This document shows positions 7,481 to 14,023 of a DNA stretch of 19,817 nucleotides, in pieces. Origin of the DNA: Porphyromonadaceae bacterium UBA7180 (lineage in GTDB: Bacteria > Bacteroidota > Bacteroidia > Bacteroidales > Muribaculaceae); contig DKVK01000062.1 of assembly GCA_002491165.1 (NCBI GenBank), forward strand, positions 1 through 19,817, read 5' to 3'. The position numbers and the translations under genes are program-made. Every line of letters starts with the position of its first letter. Position 1 is the stretch's first letter. Below the pieces are notes generated by a model. The model was not told the DNA's origin. It ran no database searches and saw nothing but the letters and a program-made list of their open reading frames with translations.

Positions 7481-8131
7481 TTATTCCTCAAATTCATCGA
7501 TGTGTCGCTGCCGCGCCTCGTTGTCGAGCGAGTCGGTGCGGTAGCTGCCGCTCTTGAAATAGTCCGGTGTGTATTCCGGAGGCAGTATCTTGGCGGGGTT
7601 GACGGTATCCACGCGGGTTACCACTATTTTCCGTTCGCCGCGCCAGGGCATCGCCGTATGGTAGACCTCATATTCCACCTTCACCGGCTGCGAGGCGACG
7701 GCCATCTCGCGCAGGGTCTCCCCCACACTGCCGTTGGGCACCGAAAAGATGAAGTCTTCCTTATATACGCGCGTGGTGTCCATGATTTCCTTGTAGGGAA
7801 TCATCACGCACTCATAAGTCTTGAAGACGGTGCCGCGTTTCTCCACGTGGTCCAGGTAGCCGTACTGCACTCCCCGGGTGCCGTAGGGGTTGAGCAGCCA
7901 GGTGTAGAGGAAAGCGAGCACACCGGCTGTCAAGGTGCCGCAGAGCAGGTAAATCCAGAAACGGAGGTTGCGCGGCGGCCGCAGGTGTTCCCACCGGTCG
8001 TCGTCATCGTCATAATAGTCCGGGTCCTCCGGTTTTTTCTTCGGCGTTTTTTTCTCTACCGTATCCTCCAAGTCCGGTCCCTCGAAATAATCGTTCTTGA
8101 GATTTTCGCTGTCTTTATTGTCAAATTTCAT
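7481..8131 (-). CDS. Single-pass membrane protein of unknown function
   Basis: A 216-residue protein. Residues 1-50 are highly charged, with a KKK patch and a DDDDD run, probably a cytoplasmic tail. One membrane span follows at about 58-80 (FWIYLLCGTLTAGVLAFLYTWLL), then an extracytoplasmic domain of about 130 residues. The segment GVQYGYLDHVEKRGTVFKTYECVMI resembles a family of small Bacteroidota membrane proteins with the pattern YG-x-L-x(4)-RG-x-FKTYEG, often mislabelled 6-phosphogluconate dehydrogenase; no dehydrogenase motif is present here. That resemblance is from memory and untested. The start overlaps the stop of the UPF0104-type gene by four bases (ATGA), so the two are translationally coupled. 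Its partner and role are unknown; the setting suggests envelope assembly. Confidence 0.7.
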   Translation of the reverse strand: MKFDNKDSENLKNDYFEGPDLEDTVEKKTPKKKPEDPDYYDDDDDRWEHLRPPRNLRFWIYLLCGTLTAGVLAFLYTWLLNPYGTRGVQYGYLDHVEKRGTVFKTYECVMIPYKEIMDTTRVYKEDFIFSVPNGSVGETLREMAVASQPVKVEYEVYHTAMPWRGERKIVVTRVDTVNPAKILPPEYTPDYFKSGSYRTDSLDNEARQRHIDEFEE

Positions 8132-9267
8132 CGTTTCATCTTTTTATCGACCGCTATGTAAATCATGGTGAATACCCCGAGCAAAAGCAGCGTTACCGTC
8201 TGCGCCGACCATACGAGCATGGAGAAGGCCACACCCTGGCTCTCCGAGATACCGTAGACCGAAAGGCCGAACATCACGGCGATGTTCCACGGGCCGAGGC
8301 CGCCGTTCGAGGGGATGGCCATCCCTATAGAGCTGAGCACGAAGGCTACCAGCGCCGGCGTAAGGCCGAAGCCCAGCGAGCTTTCGGCACAGAGTTCGCG
8401 CGTGAAAGGGAAGGCGAAGAACGCCAGGTAGAGCTGCATGAAGTAGCACGTCCAGATGCAGAAGGTGAATCCTACGAACTGCCCGCGGCCGCGCATCCTG
8501 GCCACGACGGCCAATCCGTCCCAGAGGCCGCGGCACACGTCTTTGAGCCATTTCACCACCCGCGTGTGGCGCAGCAGGCGCAGCAGCCACCATCCGAGAC
8601 CTACGGCCACTGCGAGGCATATCCACAGCACAGGGTTGGCCAGCAGGTTCAGGAAGTCGCGTCCCACCGGGTATTTAGACAGGAAGGAATTGAGCGCCGG
8701 CGCCGCCACTATGAAGGTGAAGAGCGTGATGAGGAGTACCATCAGCGTGTCGCTGAGACGGTCGGCCACCATCGAGCCCACCACCTTGGTGAAAGGGGAT
8801 TTCTCGCGGCCGGCTATGTAAGTGCATCTCCAGATTTCACCGAGACGCGGGAACACGAGGTTGAGGGCATACGTTCCGAATATGCTGCAACAGAGGGCAA
8901 GAAAGGGTGGACGTATCCCCAGCCCGGCGAGTTGCAACCGCCAGCGTGCCGCGCGGAAGACATGCGAGAAGACGCTGACTGCCATCATAGCCAGTATCCA
9001 CCAATAGTCCACGCCGTGGCGCATGATGTCGAGCATCTGGTAGAAGTCCACCTTCCGGAACATGTACCATACGAGCCAGACGGTGAGCACCAGCGGCAGC
9101 CCGTACTGTATGAGTCCCTTGACCACACGTTTGCCTGGCGAGGGCTTTTCGGGAGACGTGTCGGCGCCACCGTCGACAAACTCTTCGGCCTCGCGCACCA
9201 CGTCGCGTTCCGCGGCATCGGCATCTGTCATTTTACCAGCAGGAAAGGTATTGTTATCTTTTGCCAT
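8128..9267 (-). CDS. Lysylphosphatidylglycerol synthase TM-region / UPF0104 flippase-like protein
   Basis: A 379-residue integral membrane protein with about seven to eight predicted spans. An acidic cytoplasmic tail covers residues 1-45. Family landmarks of UPF0104 (the transmembrane half of MprF and AglD-type proteins) are seen in order: RAARWRLQLAGLG near 105-117, NLVFPRLGEIWRCTYIA near 135-151, VADRLSDTL near 165-173, and IPSNGGLGPWN late in the protein. No lysyl-transferase domain is attached, so lysyl-PG synthesis is not supported; a lipid or lipid-linked sugar flippase role is the usual inference for stand-alone members. It has a good promoter and heads a minus-strand operon whose next genes are the single-pass membrane protein (4-nt overlap) and the LicD-type gene, which suggests work on a surface glycolipid. 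Confidence 0.88.
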   Translation of the reverse strand: MAKDNNTFPAGKMTDADAAERDVVREAEEFVDGGADTSPEKPSPGKRVVKGLIQYGLPLVLTVWLVWYMFRKVDFYQMLDIMRHGVDYWWILAMMAVSVFSHVFRAARWRLQLAGLGIRPPFLALCCSIFGTYALNLVFPRLGEIWRCTYIAGREKSPFTKVVGSMVADRLSDTLMVLLITLFTFIVAAPALNSFLSKYPVGRDFLNLLANPVLWICLAVAVGLGWWLLRLLRHTRVVKWLKDVCRGLWDGLAVVARMRGRGQFVGFTFCIWTCYFMQLYLAFFAFPFTRELCAESSLGFGLTPALVAFVLSSIGMAIPSNGGLGPWNIAVMFGLSVYGISESQGVAFSMLVWSAQTVTLLLLGVFTMIYIAVDKKMKR

Positions 9268-9287
9268 TATAATCCTTATTTAAAATG

Positions 9288-9320
9288 CAAAGTTACAACT
9301 ATTCTCCGTAATTTTCCCAA
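9288..9320 (-). promoter_or_regulatory. Promoter of the UPF0104-LicD operon
   Basis: On the minus strand a perfect -7 element (complement of CAAAGTTA, 9288-9295) is preceded by a -33 TTG (complement of CAA, 9318-9320) with a 22-nt spacer. It sits 21 bp upstream of the start codon at 9267. Confidence 0.6.
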
Positions 9321-9397
9321 CGACTCCCCGATTTTTTTCATTTACCAAATTTTCTTCATGCTTTAGTGATAGATTTTCGGAGCCAAAGCATTCTTTA

Positions 9398-9682
9398 ATG
9401 ACAAAAACGACATTGCAGATGAAGACTACTACCCGATTTATGATTGCCGCGCAAGCGCTGATGCTGGGCGCCGGAATGGTTTTCCTGGACAGTTGCGGCA
9501 AGAACACCCGCGAAACCCGCGACTCCGATTCCATCTCCGATACTGCCGTTGTGGCGCCCGACTCCGTTACAAAAGGGGATGACACCTCTTCCGTAACAAA
9601 ATTTTACATCGAAAAGAATGGTGATATTCCAGACGAAAACTCACGGCTGTGGGTCAACGTCGATGGTAAAAAAATTAATTGA
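9398..9682 (+). CDS. Small lipoprotein, N-terminal part of a probable frameshifted gene
   Basis: Encodes 94 residues. A lipoprotein signal ends in VFLDSC with the lipidated cysteine at residue 33. Starting instead at the internal ATG at 9419 gives MKTTTRF and a 25-residue signal, the more typical length, so 9419 may be the true start. After the cysteine comes a Ser/Thr/Asp-rich linker, then KFYIEKNGDIPDENSRLWVNVDG. The reading frame stops at TGA (9680-9682) just where the next frame continues with a related sequence (LNGDGIAEKI). The fused product would be about 171 residues. This fragment alone probably lacks most of its folded domain. No function is recognised, and no convincing promoter was seen. 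Confidence 0.6.
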   Translation: MTKTTLQMKTTTRFMIAAQALMLGAGMVFLDSCGKNTRETRDSDSISDTAVVAPDSVTKGDDTSSVTKFYIEKNGDIPDENSRLWVNVDGKKIN

Positions 9683-9912
9683 ATGGCGATGGCATCGCGG
9701 AGAAGATTACCACATCATCGTTCCACTTCGGCCGCAATTACAACTTCTCCCTTAACGGCACCGACTATGAGTTCAGCACTTCCGGAATGTGGGGACAAGG
9801 GAAACTCGAAATCCTGCGATCCAAGACCAACGGTATGCACGACCTGATAGTGACCGACACCGACGGCATGCGCTACCGCTACAAATGGGACGGCCGTACC
9901 TACAACGAATAG
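9679..9912 (+). CDS. C-terminal part of the frameshifted small lipoprotein gene
   Basis: Encodes 77 residues in the -1 frame relative to the preceding piece, opening at a TTG that overlaps the upstream TGA (TTGA). It begins NGDGIAEKIT, an Asp/Asn-rich turn of the kind seen in calcium-binding or FG-GAP-like repeats. It continues with short beta strands (FSLNGTDYEFST, GKLEILRSKTNGMHDLIVTDTDGMRYRYKWDGRTYN) that look like one small beta domain. It has no signal of its own, so as a separate protein it would stay in the cytoplasm, which makes little sense for this sequence. It is most likely the second half of the lipoprotein above, separated by loss of one T or by a sequencing error. Translation by TTGA restart is possible but unproven. 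Confidence 0.5.
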   Translation: MNGDGIAEKITTSSFHFGRNYNFSLNGTDYEFSTSGMWGQGKLEILRSKTNGMHDLIVTDTDGMRYRYKWDGRTYNE

Positions 9913-9936
9913 CAGTAATTACACGCATAGACGAGA

Positions 9937-9965
9937 CCGGGGCATTGCCGCCCCGGATCTTTTTT
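9937..9965 (+). terminator. Rho-independent terminator after the split lipoprotein gene
   Basis: CCGGGGC (9937-9943) pairs perfectly with GCCCCGG (9950-9956) over a 6-nt loop. The stem can extend by AGA/TCT past a bulged A, and six T follow (9960-9965). Confidence 0.85.
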
Positions 9966-10309
9966 CACAATTATTTTCCACACTGCTGCGGGAGAAACCG
10001 GCTGAACGACGCGCCGCGAGGTTCTGCGTCAGTAAAATTTCTCACGCGATCAGTAAGAAACCAATTAGCCCCCATCCCACTGCTCCGCGCACAGTCCTGT
10101 TTCTGCTTGCCGGGCGTGAAGCGGCACGGAAATACGGGATTTATGCGGCTGGCATACCGGAATTTTGAGGTTTCGGGCCACCGGGCGTCCGCAGGCTTGA
10201 AAACAGGGGGAGTAGAGGTTACGTCCCCCTTTTCGGTCAGTTTTTTTATCCATTTCACTATTTCGACTGCCTTTTTTGCGCATTTTAATATTTTTTCACC
10301 CTTGGTTAC
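9966..10309. other. Gene-free stretch, candidate non-coding RNA or dispersed repeat
   Basis: About 340 nt with no convincing protein gene. The short open frames on both strands show no start context or recognisable domain. Internal structure includes an 8-bp direct repeat CCGGGCGT (at about 10117 and 10184), complementary arms CCTGTTT (10093-10099) and AAACAGG (10202-10208), and a terminator-like hairpin at 10205-10233. This looks more like a structured RNA or a repeated intergenic element than decayed coding sequence. The arms and the direct repeat are seen; the RNA interpretation is inference. No TAnnTTTG promoter was found inside it. Confidence 0.35.
10205..10233 (+). terminator. Terminator-like hairpin in the gene-free stretch
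   Basis: AGGGGGA (10205-10211) pairs with TCCCCCT (10224-10230), with a possible inner GTA/TAC pairing. It is followed at once by TTTT and, 7 nt later, by a run of seven T. No gene ends nearby: the previous coding region already has a terminator at 9937-9965. This hairpin may therefore end an unannotated transcript. Confidence 0.5.
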
Positions 10310-10339
10310 TTGCAGTATGAATTATTTATATTAATTTTG
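10310..10339 (+). promoter_or_regulatory. Promoter of the Lrp/AsnC-type gene
   Basis: A -33 TTG (10310-10312), 19-nt spacer and perfect -7 TAATTTTG (10332-10339). The predicted transcription start (about 10346) lies downstream of the GTG at 10339, so it selects the ATG at 10363 as the start codon and leaves a leader of about 17 nt. Confidence 0.7.
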
Positions 10340-10362
10340 TGCCGATATTAAGATTATATTTT

Positions 10363-10827
10363 ATGTTGAACAGAATAGACAAATTAGACCGTAAAATTCT
10401 GAATATTATTATGAAGAATGCACGCATAGCATCGAAAGATGTCGCCGCCGTGTGCGGCGTGTCGCGTGCCGCCATCCATCAGCGCATCCAGCGCCTGATA
10501 GAGATGAAAGTCATCGTAGGTTCAGGATATAACGTTAATCCCCGTCGACTCGGCTACAACACTTGCACATACGTCGGCGTGAAACTTGAAAAGGGTTCTC
10601 TCTATCGCGAAGTAGTCAAGGAACTCGAAAAAATCAAAGAGGTGGTGGAATGCCACTTCACCACAGGCCCGTACTCCATGCTTATCAAAGTCTATGCCCA
10701 GGACAATCAGCACCTCATGGAACTGCTCAACGACCGCATCCAGCACATCGCCGGTGTCACCGAAACGGAGACCCTGATTTCGCTCGAGCAGAGCATGAAC
10801 CGCCAGATAGACCTCGAGATAGACTGA
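10363..10827 (+). CDS. Lrp/AsnC-family transcriptional regulator
   Basis: A 154-residue feast/famine regulator. The N-terminal helix-turn-helix is at residues about 5-55 (LDRKILNIIMKNARIASKDVAAVCGVSRAAIHQRIQRL). A RAM effector-binding domain follows at about 65-145 with the family pattern VVECHFTTGPYSMLIKVYA and GVTETETLISLEQS. An in-frame GTG at 10339 would add eight residues but overlaps the -7 element, so the ATG at 10363 is preferred. Such proteins form dimers and octamers that sense amino acids and control metabolism. The ligand and targets here are unknown. It is the first gene before the yfhO group, but 160 nt and three hairpins lie between, so co-transcription is uncertain. Confidence 0.93.
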   Translation: MLNRIDKLDRKILNIIMKNARIASKDVAAVCGVSRAAIHQRIQRLIEMKVIVGSGYNVNPRRLGYNTCTYVGVKLEKGSLYREVVKELEKIKEVVECHFTTGPYSMLIKVYAQDNQHLMELLNDRIQHIAGVTETETLISLEQSMNRQIDLEID

Positions 10828-10829
10828 CC

Positions 10830-10915
10830 CCGCAGCCTGCGGTGACCTACCCCCACACCGGCCCGTGACGGCCGGAAAAAGCATGCCGCCGCCTCCCCAC
10901 AGTGCGGCGGCATGC
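10830..10915. repeat. Three consecutive GC-rich inverted repeats
   Basis: Hairpin one is CCGCAG/CTGCGG (10830-10835, 10837-10842). Hairpin two is CCGGCC/GGCCGG (10858-10863, 10870-10875), followed by AAAAA. Hairpin three is a perfect 12-bp stem GCATGCCGCCGC/GCGGCGGCATGC (10881-10892, 10904-10915) with an 11-nt loop. None has a T tract on the plus strand; the third would be followed by TTTTT on the minus strand. They may serve as termination or processing structures after the Lrp gene. Confidence 0.6.
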
Positions 10916-10928
10916 AAATCTAATTCCG

Positions 10929-10970
10929 CCCCGCTCCCCACTCTCCCGAAATCTCCACACCCCGCTCCCC
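10929..10970. repeat. C-rich direct repeats upstream of yfhO (G-quadruplex-prone on the minus strand)
   Basis: The 11-mer CCCCGCTCCCC occurs at 10929-10939 and 10960-10970. The surrounding 10926-10978 is almost free of G on the plus strand. The complement carries six runs of three or four G with short gaps, which fits G-quadruplex-forming sequence. It is within 60 bp of the yfhO start. Any effect on transcription or translation is inference. Confidence 0.5.
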
Positions 10971-10989
10971 GCTCCCAACGAAGAATATT

Positions 10990-13473
10990 ATGAAGAAATC
11001 TGCTGTTTTCGCATTAATCTCGGTGGCTTTCCTGGCCATTGTCTCACTACTTTTCTTTTTTCCCGACGACGTGCAGGGCAACGTCTTGCAGCAAGCCGAC
11101 ATCCAGCAAGGCCTCGCCAACGGCCAGGAGGTGAAAGCCTACGCCGAACAGACCGGCGAATCGTCTCGCTGGACCAACTCGCTGTTCTCCGGAATGCCAA
11201 ACTTCCAGATTTCCCCGTCATACGCCTCCTCGTCGCTGCTCGACTGGGTGGCAAAGCTCTACACCCTGTGGCTCCCCTCCCCCGCCAACCTGCTCTTCGC
11301 CATGATGCTGGGTTTCTTCATCATGTGCCTGTGCTTCAGGTTCAAGTGGTACAACGCGCTCTTCGGCGCGCTGGCATGGGGTTTCTCAACCTACTTTATA
11401 ATCCTCATCGGCGCCGGCCATATCTGGAAATTCGTGACGCTGGCCTACATACCGCCTACCATCGGCGGCCTGGCGCTCTGCTACCGCGGCCGATACCTCG
11501 GCGGCGCGGCGCTCACCGCCCTCTTCGGGGCGCTGCAATTGCAATCGAACCATCCGCAGATGACCTACTATTTCCTCTTCGTGGTGCTGGCTATGGTCAT
11601 AGCATGGCTTATCAACGCCGTCCGCCAGAAGGAGATGAAGCGCTGGGGGATAGCGACGGCCTGCGTCGTCGGTGCCGGGCTGGTGGCCGTGGGTGCCAAC
11701 GCCACGAGCCTTTATAACAGCTACGAATACTCCAAAGAGACTATCCGCGGCCGCGCCACGGAGCTTTCAGCCCCTGATGCCGGAGGCGCAACGAAAGGGC
11801 TCGACAAAGACTATATCACCGGCTGGAGCTACGGCGTGGACGAAACCCTGACGCTGCTCATCCCCAACGTCAAGGGGGGCGCCACCATCAAGCCGGTGGG
11901 CGGCGAGAACCGGATACTCTCGCTCGACCAGACCGACCGGGGGCAGCAATACGGAGCCGAGGAGCAATATGTGCTCCAGCAATTCCCGCAATACTTCGGC
12001 GACCAGCCGATGACCAACGGCCCGGTCTACGTGGGCGCGTTCGTCCTGCTGCTCGCCGTCCTTTACCTTTTCGTGGGGAAAGGACCCATGCGCTGGGCGC
12101 TATTCGCCGTTACCGTGCTGGCCATCTTCCTCTCCTGGGGACACAACTTCATGTGGTTCTCCGACCTCTTCATTGACCATTTCCCGCTCTACAACAAGTT
12201 CCGCACCGTATCGTCGATACTCGTGATAGTGGAGTTCACCATACCGCTGCTGGCCATCCTCTGCCTGCGCGAGATAATCAGCACTCCCGACTTCTTCAAG
12301 CGCTATTCGCTGCAATTCTATTGCATCTTCGGCATCGGGGCAGTCATCTGCCTCATCGGCTGGGTCGCCCCCGGATTCTTCGGCAACACGTTCTCGGCCA
12401 ACGAGATGGACTTCCTGCGGCAGCAAGGTGCGCTCGGCAACCCGCAGTTCGCCGGTGCGTTAGGCGCCATCCAGGAAACGCGGCGCTCCCTGGTGAGCGC
12501 CGACTCGCTCCGCTCGTTCATCTTCATCCTGCTGGCCTTCGGACTGCTGATGCTATACTTCAAGAAATCGGGCATCAAACCCGCGTGGCTCGTCTGCGGA
12601 CTCGGAGTGCTCCTGGTGCTCGACCTCGTGTCGGTCAACAAACGCTATGTCAACTCCGACAATTTCGTGGAGCCTTATGAAGAGGCACCGTTCCAGCCTA
12701 CCGCAGCCGATGTCCGGATTCTCAAAGATACGGCGCAGAACTACCGTGTGCTCGACATTCCCGGCATGACGGCCGCCCGCTCCTCTTATTTCCACAAGAC
12801 AATCGGCGGATACCACGCCGCCAAGCTGACGCGCTACAACGACCTGCTGGAACACCAGATTGCCAAAAACAACATGGCCGTCCTCAACATGCTCAACGCC
12901 AAGTATGTGATAATGCAGGGCGACACCGTTGTGCAGAATCCGGACGCCATGGGCAACGCCTGGTTCGTGGACCACATACGCTACGTCAGCGACGCCAATA
13001 CCGAGATGAAAGCCCTTGACAGCCTGGATCCCCGCCGAATGGCAGTCGCCGACAGGCAGTTCGAGAAAGTGCTGAAGACATCGGCTCCCGCAGCCGCCGG
13101 CGACACTATCTTCGAGACTACCTACGCGCCGAACCGCCTCACCTACCATTCGCGCCTCTCCCGTGCGCGCATCGCCGTCTTCTCGGAAATATACTTCCCC
13201 TGGGGCTGGCAGGCAACCGTCGACGGCAAACCGGTGGAAATCGGCCGCGTCAATTATGTGCTGCGCGCCCTTAACCTCCCGGCGGGCAACCATACCGTAA
13301 CCTTCGAGTTCAAGCCGCAGAGCGTGGAACGCGCCGAGAGTATTTCCGTGGCCTCGATTATCCTTATCTACATAGTCTGCCTCGGTGCGCTGGCCTGCGT
13401 CGTGGGGCGCCGCTACATGCCGCGCCGCAAAAAGCACGACGGCGGCAATACGGAAGTACAGGCCACCGAATAA
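10990..13473 (+). CDS. YfhO-family polytopic membrane protein
   Basis: An 827-residue protein of the bacterial membrane protein YfhO family, at the usual length for Bacteroidota members. The first span is at about 5-25, then a conserved extracytoplasmic loop with WTNSLFSGMPNFQISPSY, then many further spans up to about residue 540. The conserved FPLYNKFRTVSSILVIVEFTIPLLA lies mid-protein. Next comes a large soluble region (about 560-770) with the family features RVLDIPGM, FHKTIGGYHAAKLTRYNDL and YFPWGWQATVDGKPVEIGRVNYVLRALNLPAGNH, and a last span near the C-terminus. YfhO proteins are GT-C-like membrane proteins; B. subtilis YfhO has been linked to glycosylation of lipoteichoic acid. The substrate here is unknown, and a lipid-linked sugar role at the envelope is inference. 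A 16-nt gap leads to the next gene. Confidence 0.93.
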   Translation: MKKSAVFALISVAFLAIVSLLFFFPDDVQGNVLQQADIQQGLANGQEVKAYAEQTGESSRWTNSLFSGMPNFQISPSYASSSLLDWVAKLYTLWLPSPANLLFAMMLGFFIMCLCFRFKWYNALFGALAWGFSTYFIILIGAGHIWKFVTLAYIPPTIGGLALCYRGRYLGGAALTALFGALQLQSNHPQMTYYFLFVVLAMVIAWLINAVRQKEMKRWGIATACVVGAGLVAVGANATSLYNSYEYSKETIRGRATELSAPDAGGATKGLDKDYITGWSYGVDETLTLLIPNVKGGATIKPVGGENRILSLDQTDRGQQYGAEEQYVLQQFPQYFGDQPMTNGPVYVGAFVLLLAVLYLFVGKGPMRWALFAVTVLAIFLSWGHNFMWFSDLFIDHFPLYNKFRTVSSILVIVEFTIPLLAILCLREIISTPDFFKRYSLQFYCIFGIGAVICLIGWVAPGFFGNTFSANEMDFLRQQGALGNPQFAGALGAIQETRRSLVSADSLRSFIFILLAFGLLMLYFKKSGIKPAWLVCGLGVLLVLDLVSVNKRYVNSDNFVEPYEEAPFQPTAADVRILKDTAQNYRVLDIPGMTAARSSYFHKTIGGYHAAKLTRYNDLLEHQIAKNNMAVLNMLNAKYVIMQGDTVVQNPDAMGNAWFVDHIRYVSDANTEMKALDSLDPRRMAVADRQFEKVLKTSAPAAAGDTIFETTYAPNRLTYHSRLSRARIAVFSEIYFPWGWQATVDGKPVEIGRVNYVLRALNLPAGNHTVTFEFKPQSVERAESISVASIILIYIVCLGALACVVGRRYMPRRKKHDGGNTEVQATE

Positions 13474-13489
13474 TCCCGTCCCACACGCC

Positions 13490-14023
13490 ATGTTCTCTCC
13501 GCTCCACTGGCTCCTGCATCCCGCCGACTCCTACAAGCGGCGTCGCCACTACCTCGGCTTCGGCGTCCATTCCCCGATGGCATACCGGCTCATAAACGAT
13601 GTGGTGCGCCGGCACGGGCGCTATTACCTCTACGACGAGCTGGACTGCCTTCCCTGCAATCCCGGCGGGCGGCACAGCCACCTCGTGAGGATGGCCCACC
13701 GACTCTGTGCGCGTTTCCCCTGGCGCAACGTGTGGATTGACCCCGGCCTTCCCGAAATCTACAGCCACGCTCCCGGCACTGTGGAGCGTACGCAAGATGC
13801 CTCGGCGGACCTCTGCATAGCCCGCGGACACCTCCCCGCCGCCGCTCTCGAACGCCTTGCCAAGCCGGGGGCAGACACCGTCGCATCGCTCGTCATCGAC
13901 CCGGAACCCGCTATGCTCCGCGAGATAGAGGAGGCCATGCCGCGCGGCGTTATCCTCGAAGGTCACGATGTCCTCATAGCGGTGGCACGCCGTGACATAG
14001 CCTTCATAAAATACGCTATATGA
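13490..14023 (+). CDS. Short methyltransferase-family-like protein, probably degenerate
   Basis: A 177-residue protein (start ATG at 13490, 16 nt after yfhO; an upstream in-frame ATG at 13385 lies inside yfhO and is unlikely). The N-terminal RRRHYLGFGVHSPMAYRLINDVV closely resembles the opening of a Bacteroidota class I SAM-dependent methyltransferase family in which a G-[IV]-HSP-[FM] motif precedes the Rossmann domain. The usual glycine-rich SAM loop is not visible; the middle (WRNVWIDPGLPEIY) is short, and the protein ends in VARRDIAFIKYAI, like the last strand of the fold. It seems to keep both ends of the family while losing the SAM site, so methyl transfer is doubtful. The stop overlaps the xerD-type start by four bases (ATGA). 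Function unknown. Confidence 0.65.
   Translation: MFSPLHWLLHPADSYKRRRHYLGFGVHSPMAYRLINDVVRRHGRYYLYDELDCLPCNPGGRHSHLVRMAHRLCARFPWRNVWIDPGLPEIYSHAPGTVERTQDASADLCIARGHLPAAALERLAKPGADTVASLVIDPEPAMLREIEEAMPRGVILEGHDVLIAVARRDIAFIKYAI

Noticed and set aside
9668..9682. Programmed -1 frameshift at the A7 run in the small lipoprotein gene
   Set aside because: After a -1 slip on AAAAAAA the new frame meets TAA at 9676-9678, so slippage there cannot join the two pieces.
9971..10258. 95-codon minus-strand frame as a protein gene
   Set aside because: No domain, no promoter in place, and overlapping frames of similar length on both strands; the stretch looks non-coding.
10339..10362. GTG at 10339 as the start of the Lrp-type gene
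   Set aside because: It coincides with the last base of the -7 promoter element and lies upstream of the predicted transcription start; the ATG at 10363 fits the family N-terminus.
13385..13489. Upstream ATG at 13385 for the methyltransferase-like gene
   Set aside because: It would overlap the yfhO coding end by about 90 bases with a low-quality sequence; the ATG at 13490 gives the family-like N-terminus.
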